Source: Phytopseudomonas dryadis
GTDB lineage: Bacteria > Pseudomonadota > Gammaproteobacteria > Pseudomonadales > Pseudomonadaceae
Assembly (NCBI RefSeq): GCF_004327355.1
Contig: NZ_QJUM01000006.1
Location: forward strand, 1-64,000
Direction: 5' to 3'
Length of the DNA: 64,000 nucleotides
Position 1 is the first letter of the stretch. The number at the start of each line of letters is the position of its first letter. Below the pieces are notes generated by a model. It had not been told where the DNA came from. It was given only the letters and a program-made list of their open reading frames with translations, and searched no databases. Of this stretch, positions 39,926 through 48,128 are shown piece after piece. The translations under genes were made by a program, and so were the position numbers.

Positions 39926-40105
39926 AACGTTGTGCCGTCTACACCGGTTCCGAGAGAGCCAGCTAAGGCGCCGCCGAAGAAACAGCAGATCGTTGTCGTG
40001 GGTAAGGCAGATCCCAAGCTAAGTGACTATTGCCCTTATGCGAAAGGAAGCGTCGAGCATAGGAACTGCAAGGCGCAGATCAACCTGAATACGAGAAATC
40101 GATAG
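39926..40105 (+). pseudogene. 3' fragment of an unidentified island gene
   Basis: An open frame of 59 codons runs from the IS edge to TAG at 40103-40105. The product is basic and Pro/Lys-rich at first (REPAKAPPKKQQIVVVGKAD) and ends LSDYCPYAKGSVEHRNC and a short tail. The composition looks like a real phage- or island-type protein whose 5' part was removed by the IS insertion. The family is not recognised. A competing minus-strand frame is also open, so the direction is not certain. Confidence 0.4.
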
Positions 40106-40120
40106 CGGCACTGGTCTTCT

Positions 40121-40140
40121 GTAGCTACAATTGTAGCTAC
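40121..40140 (+). promoter_or_regulatory. Perfect 20-bp palindrome upstream of relB
   Basis: GTAGCTACAATTGTAGCTAC is a perfect inverted repeat 21 bp before the relB start, just ahead of an AGGAGGG ribosome site. Its position fits the autoregulatory operator of a RelB-type antitoxin. Confidence 0.75.
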
Positions 40141-40161
40141 ATTACGCAGGAGGGCCATTCC

Positions 40162-40425
40162 ATGGCAACCACCGCCGATACCGTTGTCCGTGCGCGGATC
40201 GATACCGCCACCAAAGAAGCCGCAGCCCGGCGCTTGTCAGAATCCGGCCTGAGCATTTCCGAAGCCATCCGGTTGATGATGACGCAGATCGCGGCTGGCC
40301 AGGATCTGCCCTACGACCGCACCCCGAACAAAGCCACCGCCAACGCCATGGCCGAGTTGATCGCGGGCAAGGGCAAGAAGAAGGTCAGATCGGTGGGTGC
40401 GCTATTCGATGAGCTGAGCGACTGA
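40162..40425 (+). CDS. relB: RelB/DinJ-family antitoxin
   Basis: This is an 87-residue antitoxin. The N-terminal part TVVRARIDTATKEAAARRLSESGLSISEAIRLMMTQIA is the RelB/DinJ ribbon-helix-helix dimerisation and DNA-binding domain. The C-terminus (KATANAMAELIAGKGKKKVRSVGALFDELSD) is the toxin-neutralising tail. A strong ribosome site and a perfect operator palindrome precede it. Its stop overlaps the ATG of the adjoining YafQ-type gene. The antitoxin is intact while its toxin is frameshifted. Confidence 0.9.
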   Translation: MATTADTVVRARIDTATKEAAARRLSESGLSISEAIRLMMTQIAAGQDLPYDRTPNKATANAMAELIAGKGKKKVRSVGALFDELSD

Positions 40426-40698
40426 TGCTGACGCTTGTACCGTCCAGCGCCTTCAGGAAAGATTTCAAACTGGCGCAGAAACGCGGCAAGGACATGGACA
40501 AGCTAAAAACGCTACTGAACCTGCTGGTGAACCAGCAGCCCGTTGCCAAGCAGCTACCTTGACCACCCGCTGAAGAGCAACTGGAAGGGGTTTCGCGATG
40601 CCCACATCGAGCCGGACTGGTTACTGATTTACCGAGTGGAAGGCGACGAACTGCAGCTGGCCAGGACAGGGACGCACGCCGACATTTTCAACAAGTAG
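40425..40698 (+). pseudogene. YafQ-family toxin, frameshifted
   Basis: The gene starts with ATG overlapping the relB stop and reads LVPSSAFRKDFKLAQKRGKDMDKLKTLLNLLVNQQP, the normal YafQ N-terminus, up to AKQLP and a premature TGA at 40560-40562. Reading the next frame from 40555 restores DHPLKSNWKGFRDAHIEPDWLLIYRVEGDELQLARTGTHADIF and a stop at 40696-40698. That part contains the His and the terminal HADIF region of the mRNA endonuclease. A single-base insertion near 40554 explains it. The toxin is therefore probably dead, unless this is a sequencing error. Confidence 0.85.
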
Positions 40699-40804
40699 TG
40701 TCGAAAACACTGTGCCGCATAGCCATGAACCAACACGCTGAGGCCCAGTAAATCACACACATTGGCACGCACTGTGACGCATCGAAACCGACTAAAAACG
40801 GGCA

Positions 40805-40829
40805 TCAAACCCTATGCTTCCCGCCATAT
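40805..40829 (+). repeat. attR: distal copy of the tRNA-Ser 3' end
   Basis: TCAAACCCTATGCTTCCCGCCATAT matches the tRNA 3' end at 38025-38050 with a few changes. It marks the far boundary of an approximately 2.8-kb island. The 107 bp between the yafQ remnant and this repeat show no gene. Confidence 0.68.
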
Positions 40830-40832
40830 GAA

Positions 40833-40877
40833 AAACACGAAGCCCCGATTTCAGCTAGAAATCGGGGCTTCGTGTTT
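40833..40877. terminator. Strong hairpin terminator 3' of the DUF3604 operon
   Basis: AAACACGAAGCCCCGATTTC (40833-40852) and its exact complement (40858-40877) form a 20-bp perfect stem with loop AGCTA. A-rich and T-rich edges make it usable from both directions. It sits 13 bp beyond the stop of the DUF3604 gene and would end that operon. Confidence 0.9.
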
Positions 40878-40890
40878 GTGGGGTCAGCGT

Positions 40891-43260
40891 TTACAGCGTG
40901 ACAAACACAGCGGATGTCCACACCCGGGACTGATCGCGCTGTCGAGCGCAGATGAACAGGGGGTGTTCACGGCCCTGTTCCAGTGCCAGGTCGGCCAGTT
41001 CGATACGGCCTTGCACGTCACGGGGCAGCGGCTGGTCGGTTACTTGTTCCAGGGAGACTTGCAGCTCTGCGCCGGCCAATTGCTCCACTGCCTCGCTGCG
41101 TTCCAGCAACTGGGCGCCGGTGACTTCCAGGTTGACGGTCGGGGCGTGCACGTGGGGCTGTGGCGTCAGCGGGTCGCCGACCTTGATGTAGCTGTCGACG
41201 CGGCTGGTCAGGCTGATACGGGCACTGGCCAGTTCCGACAGTTCGATTTCCAGGCTGTCGATATCGCCGTTGGTGTCGGTGCGGAAGGTCAGGGTGGTGG
41301 CGTTCTTGCGCCACACGGTCTGCTCCGGGTGGTCGGCACCGAGGAAGTGGAAGCCGTTGATCACCGCGCCGGTGATGCTGATCTCGCCGCTCCAGTAGGC
41401 GCCGCGATAACGATCCTTGATGCGCGCGCCGCCCAGGCGCAAGCGGATATGCCGCGAAGACAGCCCTGCTTCCCGATGCAGGTTGCGCGACCAGATGCGT
41501 TGTTCGCCCCTGAACAGGTCGATCTGCTCCCAGCCGCTGTCGCCCAGCAGGCGGTAGTCGAGCGAGTCGCTGGGCTGGGCCGTGAGCACATCCCCCATCA
41601 GGTGCTCGCCAAGGCGGAGCAGGGCGTAGCTGCGTTCGCCGGTGGTGGCGAAGGTGTGCCGGGCGCGTAGAGCCTTGCCGACGCCGGCACGGTCGAAGGA
41701 CTCGGCGATCACCCCGGTCAGGCCGCCGCGCGAACCGAATACGGCGGTCGCCGGTACGCCGCCGCCGCAACGGCCCTGGTGTTCGTCGCTGTTGGCGGCG
41801 GCGCCGACCCGGTAGCCGCGTTGCAGGGCTTCGGCGTAGACCCAGTGGAACTGGCCCCAGGCCGAGCCGACTTCAACTAATCGTTCCAGCTCCGGGTGGT
41901 GCCAGTCGAGGTTGCAGCGCCGGCCGCCGACATGGGGCATCATCAGGTGGCCTTCGGGGTTGTTGGCGTAGGCGGCGTAGAGTTCGTCGACGGGCCAGGC
42001 GCCGGGCCTAATGGTGCCGGCGGTGAATTCGTTCCATTCGAAGGAGCGCACCAGGCGGCCCTGGTTGTCGAAGGGGAATTCCGGTTTGCCGTCGTGCAGG
42101 AACACCACGTTGCGATCGCCGCCGGCGCAGGAGTTGCCGCACCATTCGGTGCCGGGGTAGCAGACGAAGCGCCCCGGCTCGTTGAGTTCGTGGATCAGCG
42201 CCACGGCGGCGTCCCAGCGTTGTTCGGTGATGTTGAAATCGTTGGCGGTATAGCCCAGCACGTCGAGGCCGGCGACGTCGCGGCCATAGCTGAGGTTGTA
42301 GAGGGTGTCGTTGGTGCCGACGGTGTCATCCGAATGCACGTGCAGGTCGGCATACAGCGGGCGCAGGCCGGTCAGTGCGGCATCGACGTTGACGTAGGCT
42401 TGTGCCGGCTGGATGCCGGCGTCGTTCGCCAAGGCGCGGATCGACCATTCGCCACGCTCGGCCAGGGCGATGGCCGGCAGGCGCACCACTGCCCAGCCCT
42501 CGTTGGCCAGCTCGAAGGGCAGTCGCAGGCTGTTGCCATCGGGGCCGTCGAGCAGCAGCTCGCCTTGCAGGGCGAGGCCACGGCAGGTATTGCCCCAGGC
42601 GTCGTCGGCACGCACCAGCATATCGAACGGCTGATCCTGGCCGACCAAGCGCGGGGCGATCACCTGCAGGCGCTCGGGTGTTCCGGGCACGATATCGAGC
42701 AGCAGGTCGCCCGGCACCTCGGCGAATTTCGAACTGCCCAGCGGGTCGACGAACAGGCGCAGGCGGAAGTCCTTCTCGACGAAGCTTTGTACCCGGGTGC
42801 CCGGGCCGCCCTGGCGGCGATCGCCGAGGCGGATGATGATGCGGTCGCCGGGGTTGATGTAGCCGTCGACGATGTCGATCAGGATGGCTTTCTGGAACGG
42901 GCGCTCGTGTCCTTTCTGGTCGAAGCGCGCCTTGAGGTGCTGGACGGTGGCCGGGCTCTGGCCGGGCACCAGCTCGCCCGCCTGGTACTCGACGCTGACA
43001 TAGTTGGCGGCGCTCGGGTCGCTGGTCTGGAACAGCGCCCAGTCCGAGTAGAACTTGAACGCCAGCTTGAGCCAGGCGCCGTCGGCCAGGCCGCTGGCGC
43101 CCACCTCGTAGACGAAGGTGATCTCGTCCCACTGTCCGGCGGTCAGGGTCTGCCGGTCGCAGCGGATGCTGCCCAGGAACGGGCGCGCCTTGTTGCGTTG
43201 GTACAGACCGGTGGGGGCGATGTAGTGGCCGGCATCCTTGGGATCGAAGGTCTGGGTCAC
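40891..43260 (-). CDS. DUF3604/PHP-like protein encoded with an ABC importer
   Basis: This is a 789-residue protein without signal peptide or membrane segment, so probably cytoplasmic. The first 300 residues look like beta-sandwich domains (LKLAFKFYSDWALFQTSDPS, DRIIIRLGDRRQGG). A PHP-type metal-binding core follows: LYADLHVHSDDTVGTNDT (HxH), VLGYTANDFN, YPGTEWCGNSCAGGDRNVVFL, GHLMMPHVGG and GAAANSDEHQGRCGGG, all rich in His/Asp ligands. A C-terminal beta domain ends the protein. This layout is that of DUF3604 proteins, predicted metal hydrolases of unknown substrate. The start is GTG at 43260 behind GAGG. It is the last of four genes with an SsuABC/TauABC-like importer, suggesting that it processes the imported compound. 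Confidence 0.8.
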   Translation of the reverse strand: MTQTFDPKDAGHYIAPTGLYQRNKARPFLGSIRCDRQTLTAGQWDEITFVYEVGASGLADGAWLKLAFKFYSDWALFQTSDPSAANYVSVEYQAGELVPGQSPATVQHLKARFDQKGHERPFQKAILIDIVDGYINPGDRIIIRLGDRRQGGPGTRVQSFVEKDFRLRLFVDPLGSSKFAEVPGDLLLDIVPGTPERLQVIAPRLVGQDQPFDMLVRADDAWGNTCRGLALQGELLLDGPDGNSLRLPFELANEGWAVVRLPAIALAERGEWSIRALANDAGIQPAQAYVNVDAALTGLRPLYADLHVHSDDTVGTNDTLYNLSYGRDVAGLDVLGYTANDFNITEQRWDAAVALIHELNEPGRFVCYPGTEWCGNSCAGGDRNVVFLHDGKPEFPFDNQGRLVRSFEWNEFTAGTIRPGAWPVDELYAAYANNPEGHLMMPHVGGRRCNLDWHHPELERLVEVGSAWGQFHWVYAEALQRGYRVGAAANSDEHQGRCGGGVPATAVFGSRGGLTGVIAESFDRAGVGKALRARHTFATTGERSYALLRLGEHLMGDVLTAQPSDSLDYRLLGDSGWEQIDLFRGEQRIWSRNLHREAGLSSRHIRLRLGGARIKDRYRGAYWSGEISITGAVINGFHFLGADHPEQTVWRKNATTLTFRTDTNGDIDSLEIELSELASARISLTSRVDSYIKVGDPLTPQPHVHAPTVNLEVTGAQLLERSEAVEQLAGAELQVSLEQVTDQPLPRDVQGRIELADLALEQGREHPLFICARQRDQSRVWTSAVFVTL

Positions 43261-43309
43261 GGTGCTACCTCATGCGTGGCAATGTGAAAACGTTAGGGGC
43301 GCGCGCCGC

Positions 43310-44059
43310 TCAGGCCGCGCGCCAGGATTGGTAGTGACGCTCGATGCGGCGGAACACCAGGCTCTCCATCAGCCAGGCGAGCAGGCCGATGATGGCGATG
43401 CCGAGCAGCACCTGGCTGGCGTTGCCGATCTGCCCGCCCATGGACACCATCCAGCCGATGCCCTGGGACGCGCCGATCATTTCCGCGGCGACCAGGGCCC
43501 GCCAGCCTTGGCTGAAGCCGATGCGCAGGGCGGCGGTGAGAAACGGCAGCGACGCCGGCAGGTAGACGTAGCAGAGCAGTTGCCGGCGGTTGGCGCCCAG
43601 GGTGCGGGCGGCGCGCACTTCGCCGTCACGAATGCCCAGCACGCCCTCCTGGATGGTCACCGCCATGGGGAACACCGCGGCGATGAAGATCACCAGCACG
43701 ATCGAGAAGAAGCCGAAGCCGAACACGATCAGGATCAACGGCGCCCAGGCGATCGGCGGGATGGCCATGAACAGGCTGTTGAGCGGCGCGATGAAGTCGC
43801 GAAAGTGCCGCGACATCCCCGCCGCGGTGCCGAGCAGCACGGCCACCAGCACGGCGCAGGTGAAACCGGCCAGCTCTTCCAGGGCGCTGGCCTTGAACTG
43901 CTGCCACAGCGAGCCGTCTTCGATCCAGCGCAGGGCTTCGGCCGCGACCAGCCACGGCTGCGGCAGCACATAGCTGGGGAAGCGGCTGGCCAGGGCGATC
44001 CAGACCAGCAGCAGGAAGGGCAGCGAGGCCCAGCCCCAGTGGGGTGTCGGCAACTTCAT
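43310..44059 (-). CDS. ABC transporter permease (SsuC/TauC type)
   Basis: This is a 249-residue inner-membrane permease with about six helices and the binding-protein-dependent EAA motif region (GIRDGEVRAARTLGANRRQLLCYVYLPASLPFLTAALRIGFSQGWRALVAAEMIGASQGIGWM). It belongs to the sulfonate/nitrate/taurine importer class. It starts 7 bp after the binding-protein gene ends and is followed 49 bp later by the DUF3604 gene, on the same strand. Confidence 0.9.
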   Translation of the reverse strand: MKLPTPHWGWASLPFLLLVWIALASRFPSYVLPQPWLVAAEALRWIEDGSLWQQFKASALEELAGFTCAVLVAVLLGTAAGMSRHFRDFIAPLNSLFMAIPPIAWAPLILIVFGFGFFSIVLVIFIAAVFPMAVTIQEGVLGIRDGEVRAARTLGANRRQLLCYVYLPASLPFLTAALRIGFSQGWRALVAAEMIGASQGIGWMVSMGGQIGNASQVLLGIAIIGLLAWLMESLVFRRIERHYQSWRAA

Positions 44060-44066
44060 ATCAGGC

Positions 44067-45056
44067 TCAGTGCGCGGCTTTCTGCAGGTAGGAGGTGTCC
44101 ACCAGGTCGTCGAGGGCGACCTGGGCGTCGAGGAATTTCAATGCGCTGGAGTAATCCATCAGGCGCTGGATGAACTGCAGATCCTGCTCCTTGAGTTCGG
44201 CCGACCAGCCCAGGCGCTGGCGCGCTTCGGCGACGATCTGTTCACCGCTGGCCTGGCTGCCGTCGGGGCGCTGGATGGTTTCCAGCTTGAAGGCCTCGGC
44301 GATGATCCTGTTGGCCTGCTCCGGCTGCTGGTTGAGGAAGTCGATGGCGCGGCGGTGGGCACGCAGCAGCTTGACCACGTCGTCGGGACGCTCGTGCAGG
44401 GTTCGCGGCAGGCCGATCACCACGTACCAGGGGTATTCGGGCAGCGCCTGGTTGACATCCAGCAGCAGCCGGGCCGAGCCGCGCAGCAGCGCCTGGCTGA
44501 CGAAGGGTTCCCAGGAGAAGGCGGCGTCGACGATGCCCCGCTCCAGCGCCGCGTTCATGTTGCCGGGCGGCAGGTCGATGATGTCCAGGTCCTTGTCCGG
44601 GTCGAGGCCGGCGTGCTCCTTGAGCACGTAGCCGCGCAGCAGCACGTCCATGCCGCTGCCTTTCTTCACCCCGGCGAGCTTGCGGCCCTTGAGCTCATCC
44701 AGTGTGTGGATGTCGCTCTGGCTGCCGGCCAGTACCGCGGCCTGGCCGTAGTTGACCTTGGCCAGGATCACGCTCTTCAGGCCGCGTGCGTACCACTGGT
44801 ACACCGGCGGGGTGCCGACATAGGCCACGTCCAGCTCGCCAGCCGCCAGGGCCTGCTGGATCACCGGGCCATCGCCGAGGGCCTTGACGTCCACCTCCAG
44901 GCCTTCGTCCCGGTAGTAGCCCTGTTTCTCGGCGATCAGCACGGGCGCGTTGGCCATGGCGAACACGTAACCGATGCGCAGCGGTTCCGCCGCGTTGGCT
45001 GCAGCCAGCCAGGAGGTTGCCGCCAGGGCGACAGGCACAAGCAGTTTCTTGATCAT
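44067..45056 (-). CDS. Periplasmic binding protein (NMT1/SsuA/TauA type)
   Basis: This is a 329-residue secreted binding protein. The signal peptide MIKKLLVPVALAATSWLAAANA is followed by AEPLRIGYVFAMANAPVLIAEKQGYYRDEGLEVDV, the standard opening of the NMT1/sulfonate-binding family. GELDVAYVGTPPVYQWYARGLKSV and RGIVDAAFSWEPFVSQALL are further family motifs. ATG 45056 is chosen for the signal peptide. The ligand is unknown; relatives bind alkanesulfonates, taurine, nitrate or pyrimidines. Unusually, the gene lies between the ATPase and permease genes. Confidence 0.9.
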   Translation of the reverse strand: MIKKLLVPVALAATSWLAAANAAEPLRIGYVFAMANAPVLIAEKQGYYRDEGLEVDVKALGDGPVIQQALAAGELDVAYVGTPPVYQWYARGLKSVILAKVNYGQAAVLAGSQSDIHTLDELKGRKLAGVKKGSGMDVLLRGYVLKEHAGLDPDKDLDIIDLPPGNMNAALERGIVDAAFSWEPFVSQALLRGSARLLLDVNQALPEYPWYVVIGLPRTLHERPDDVVKLLRAHRRAIDFLNQQPEQANRIIAEAFKLETIQRPDGSQASGEQIVAEARQRLGWSAELKEQDLQFIQRLMDYSSALKFLDAQVALDDLVDTSYLQKAAH

Positions 45057-45069
45057 GTCAGGCTCGTTG

Positions 45070-45891
45070 TCAGGTGGAGGGGTCAAGCAGGAAGGGCGAC
45101 TGCGCCATGACCTCGGCGATGCGGCCCATCAGTTCGTTGCGGTAATCGAGGAAGGCCGGCAGGCGGCGGGTCTGCAGGTTGTTGCGCGGGCGCGGCAGGT
45201 CGATGGCCAGCTCGCTGTGGATGCCGCCAGGGGCGATGTTCAGCAGCACCACGCGGTCGGCGAGGAACACCGCTTCGTCGATGTCGTGGGTGATGAACAG
45301 CACGCTCTGGCCCAGTTCGGCCCACAGCCGCAGGGTTTCTTCATTCATGCTGGCGCGGCTGATCGCATCGAGGGCGGCGAAGGGCTCGTCCATCAGCAGC
45401 ACGTTGGGCTCCAGGGCCAGCGCGCGGGCCAGGGACACCCGCTGCTGCATGCCACCGGAAAGCTGGCGCGGCAGGTGGTTGGCGGCATTCTCCAGGCCGA
45501 CCAGGCGCAGGTAGCGCAGGGCCTGTTCACGCTGCTGGCGTTCGTCGTGCTGGCCGGCGATGCGCAGGCCGAAGCGGACGTTTTCCAGGGCGCTCAACCA
45601 GGGGAACAGCTGCGGGCTCTGGAACACGTAGCCCAGCTCCGGCAACTCGGGCCGGGTGGGTGCACCGTTGACCAGCACCTGCCCGGCCTGGGGCTGCTGG
45701 AAGCCCGAGAGCAGGTTGAGCAGGGTGGTCTTGCCGCACCCGGATGGCCCGAGAATGGCCACGAACTCGCCCTGGCGCGCACTCAGGCTGAAGTTGCGGA
45801 ACACGCTGTGGCCGTTGGCGTAGGCGAAGTCCACGGCCTGTACGCTGAGGGCATCGCTGGCAGAGGCGGTTGTGGCGGCGGTAGAGGACAT
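45070..45891 (-). CDS. ABC transporter ATPase (SsuB/TauB type)
   Basis: This is a 273-residue ATPase. The Walker A is [12 protein letters not shown], the Q-loop region is FQSPQLFPW, the signature is LSGGMQQRVSLARAL, and the Walker B is VLLMDEPFAALDAISR, followed by FITHDIDEAVFLADRVVLL. The EPFAALD-A-SR pattern and length fit SsuB/TauB. It is the first gene of the four-gene operon and divergent from the GntR regulator. The ribosome site is weak, so expression may depend on context. Confidence 0.92.
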   Translation of the reverse strand: MSSTAATTASASDALSVQAVDFAYANGHSVFRNFSLSARQGEFVAILGPSGCGKTTLLNLLSGFQQPQAGQVLVNGAPTRPELPELGYVFQSPQLFPWLSALENVRFGLRIAGQHDERQQREQALRYLRLVGLENAANHLPRQLSGGMQQRVSLARALALEPNVLLMDEPFAALDAISRASMNEETLRLWAELGQSVLFITHDIDEAVFLADRVVLLNIAPGGIHSELAIDLPRPRNNLQTRRLPAFLDYRNELMGRIAEVMAQSPFLLDPST

Positions 45892-45932
45892 GGCAAGTCA
45901 CGTCAGGTCATTTACAATAGGTGTGGTTGGCA

Positions 45933-45948
45933 TAATACGTATTAATAC
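45933..45948. promoter_or_regulatory. Overlapping palindromes, candidate GntR operator
   Basis: TAATACGTATTA (45933-45944) and GTATTAATAC (45939-45948) are both perfect palindromes and overlap. They lie in the AT-rich 138-bp gap between the divergent ABC operon and the gntR-type gene. The GTATTAATAC form is close to HutC-subfamily GntR sites of the GT-x-TA-x-AC kind. Confidence 0.6.
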
Positions 45949-46029
45949 AAGTTGTCCCAAGATTGAATATTCATAACCTTAGAAGCAAAGGGCCATCTCC
46001 CATGCTTCGCTCACAGGGATGCGCGATTC

Positions 46030-46752
46030 GTGACTCTTCAGCGTGAAAGCTCCACCTCCCTCTACGAACAGATCGCCCAGCAGTTGCTGCAGGAGATCCG
46101 GCAGGGCGCCTTCGGCCCCACGGGCAAGCTGCCCTCGGAGGCGGAGCTGGTGGCGCGCTTCGCGGTCAGCCGGGTGACCATCCGCCTGGCGCTGGGCAAG
46201 CTCGGCGAGGATGGCGTGGTCGAGCGCAAGCAGGGCAAGGGCACCTACGTGGCGGCCCAGCAGGTGCGCCATGACCTGGATGCGCTGCGCAGTTTCCACG
46301 AGTCGTTGCTGCTGCAGGGCCTCAAGCCGGGCATGCGCCTGCTCGGCCACCGCCTGCAGGCCGTGCCGGCGGAGCTGGAAGGGTTGTTCGACGGGCAGTG
46401 CGTCAGGGTGGAACGGCTGCACTGGGTCGACGACGAGCCCATCGCCTTCGCGGTCAGCCATCTGATCGGCGACCTGGCCGAGGTGGACTGGCAGGTGATG
46501 GAGTCGGTACCGCTCTACTCGGTACTCGAGCGCGTGACCGGGCGCCCGGTGGCGCGGGCGGACATGGCCATTCGCGCGCGCGAGGCCGATGCCTCGCTGG
46601 CCGGCCATCTGGGCGTCAAGCGCGGTGCGGCGCTGCTGGTCATGGAGCGCACGTCGTGGTTCGAGGACGGCACCTGCTGCGATCGAAGCACTTTCTTCAT
46701 CCGCCCCGAGCGTTACGCGTTCGTGCTCAGCGGCGTGTTCAAGAGCAGGTGA
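46030..46752 (+). CDS. GntR-family regulator, HutC subfamily
   Basis: This is a 240-residue repressor-type protein. The N-terminal winged helix-turn-helix (SLYEQIAQQLLQEIRQGAFGPTGKLPSEAELVARFAVSRVTIRLALGKLGEDGVVERKQGKGTYVA) is classical GntR. The C-terminal UTRA ligand-binding domain (LLLQGLKPGMRLL ... FEDGTCCDRSTFFIRPERYAFVLSG) places it in the HutC group. It is divergent from the ABC-DUF3604 operon with palindromes between, so it very likely controls that operon in response to its substrate. GTG start at 46030. Confidence 0.92.
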   Translation: MTLQRESSTSLYEQIAQQLLQEIRQGAFGPTGKLPSEAELVARFAVSRVTIRLALGKLGEDGVVERKQGKGTYVAAQQVRHDLDALRSFHESLLLQGLKPGMRLLGHRLQAVPAELEGLFDGQCVRVERLHWVDDEPIAFAVSHLIGDLAEVDWQVMESVPLYSVLERVTGRPVARADMAIRAREADASLAGHLGVKRGAALLVMERTSWFEDGTCCDRSTFFIRPERYAFVLSGVFKSR

Positions 46753-46848
46753 GAGGTGCGTGTTCCCCGGTCTTGCAGGGCGCGGCACGATCGATTTCAG
46801 CGGGCCGGTGCAGCGATGGCCAGGGCATCGAGCGCCCGGTCATGGTGG

Positions 46849-46880
46849 AAAACAGCGATACCGTGACATCGGCTGTTTTT
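46849..46880. terminator. Bidirectional terminator between gntR-type gene and MFS gene
   Basis: AAAACAGC (46849-46856) pairs with GCTGTTTT (46872-46879), with flanking A and T runs on both strands. It serves the two convergent genes that end at 46752 and 46902. Confidence 0.8.
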
Positions 46881-46901
46881 CGTAAGCCGCCATTCGGCTG
46901 T

Positions 46902-48128
46902 TCAAACCGGTTGCGGATCAAAGGTGCCGGGCTTGCGTAGCGAATAGAGCACCACCGGAAAGAGGGCCAGCACCGCCGTGATGGCGACGATCGCTGTCGC
47001 GGTGGTCACGCCCAGGTGATCGCCGGCATACCCATAGAGGATGGGCGCCAACGCACCGGAGCCGATCGTGCCCGTGTAGAAGATCGAAAAAGCCTTCTCC
47101 AGTTTTCTCGAGTCGACAACGTCGGTCACGGAGCCATACAACACGGACGAAGTGCCGTTGAGCACCGCGCCGAGCAGGGGCAGCGCCAGCAGGCCGATGC
47201 CGAGCGACGCCGACAGCACGACCCCTATCAGCAGCGCCGTCGCCAGCTCGGTGACGATGATGGTCCTGATGGCGCCGAACGAGTCCGCCATCCAGCCACA
47301 GAAGAATTTACCCAGGGCTCCACCGATGAACACCAGGGTCAGGCCCATGCCTATCTGGACCAGCGACCCGCCGTTTTCCTTGATGATGAACGGCAGGAAG
47401 ATCAGCAGGCCCATGCGCACGGCGCTGTCCAAAATCGCCGTGCACAACAGGGCATGGAAGGCCCCCGGGTTGTCCTCGACCCGCAACTCGCCGGGCGCGA
47501 GGCCGGCGCTGTCCTGGCGCGCAGGGGCCTTGGCCGAGGCCTGCCTGAGCAGTGCGCCGATGCACAGCGCGGCGAGTACCGCGATACCGGCATACAGCGT
47601 GACCGTGTTGCCATAGGAGGTCCAGGTCAATAGCAGCGCGGCGGAGGCCGGTAACAGCGATTTCCCGAGATCGCCGGAAAAGTTGTAGAGGCTCAGTGGC
47701 CTTTTCGCACTGCGCCCGTAGGCCCTGGATACCAGTGCCGAGGCGACGGGGTGTTGGGCGCTGGCCCCGATACCGGCCAGCACCAGGGCCAGGCCGAGCG
47801 CCGTGGCGCTGCCTGCCCAGCCCGCCGTCAGCCAGCCGAGACCCGTCACCAGGGTGGTGATCACCAGCAGGTACTCCGGCCTGATCCGCGTCGCCAGTGT
47901 CGAGGCGGGAATCTGCAAGGACGCCAGGGTAAGGGCGTAGGCGCTCCTGAGGATGCTCAGCCAGACGTAGCTGAGCATGAACATGTCCTGCCAGATGGGG
48001 AGGAAGACATACACGAGGTCGCTCAGGCCGTCATGGGTGGCATGGGCCACGCAGGCCGCGACAAGCGTTTTCTTCTTCGCCGCTTTATCGTCACCTGGGG
48101 CATCGTCGGGAGTCGGGGTGGGGGTCAT
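46902..48128 (-). CDS. MFS transporter, fosmidomycin-resistance (Fsr)-like
   Basis: This is a 408-residue inner-membrane transporter with about twelve helices. The opening KKTLVAACVAHATHDGLSDLVYVFLPIWQ resembles the Fsr-type major facilitator group, as does QHPVASALVSRAYG in the middle. ATG 48128 is used; the frame is open back to 48371 but that part is low-quality and lacks a ribosome site. The substrate is unknown. It is divergent from a LysR regulator across 266 bp, so it is probably regulated by it. Confidence 0.85.
   Translation of the reverse strand: MTPTPTPDDAPGDDKAAKKKTLVAACVAHATHDGLSDLVYVFLPIWQDMFMLSYVWLSILRSAYALTLASLQIPASTLATRIRPEYLLVITTLVTGLGWLTAGWAGSATALGLALVLAGIGASAQHPVASALVSRAYGRSAKRPLSLYNFSGDLGKSLLPASAALLLTWTSYGNTVTLYAGIAVLAALCIGALLRQASAKAPARQDSAGLAPGELRVEDNPGAFHALLCTAILDSAVRMGLLIFLPFIIKENGGSLVQIGMGLTLVFIGGALGKFFCGWMADSFGAIRTIIVTELATALLIGVVLSASLGIGLLALPLLGAVLNGTSSVLYGSVTDVVDSRKLEKAFSIFYTGTIGSGALAPILYGYAGDHLGVTTATAIVAITAVLALFPVVLYSLRKPGTFDPQPV

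Noticed and set aside
38772..40105. Intact prophage at tRNA-Ser
   Set aside because: Only an integrase C-terminus and one gene fragment are present; no structural, lysis or replication genes.
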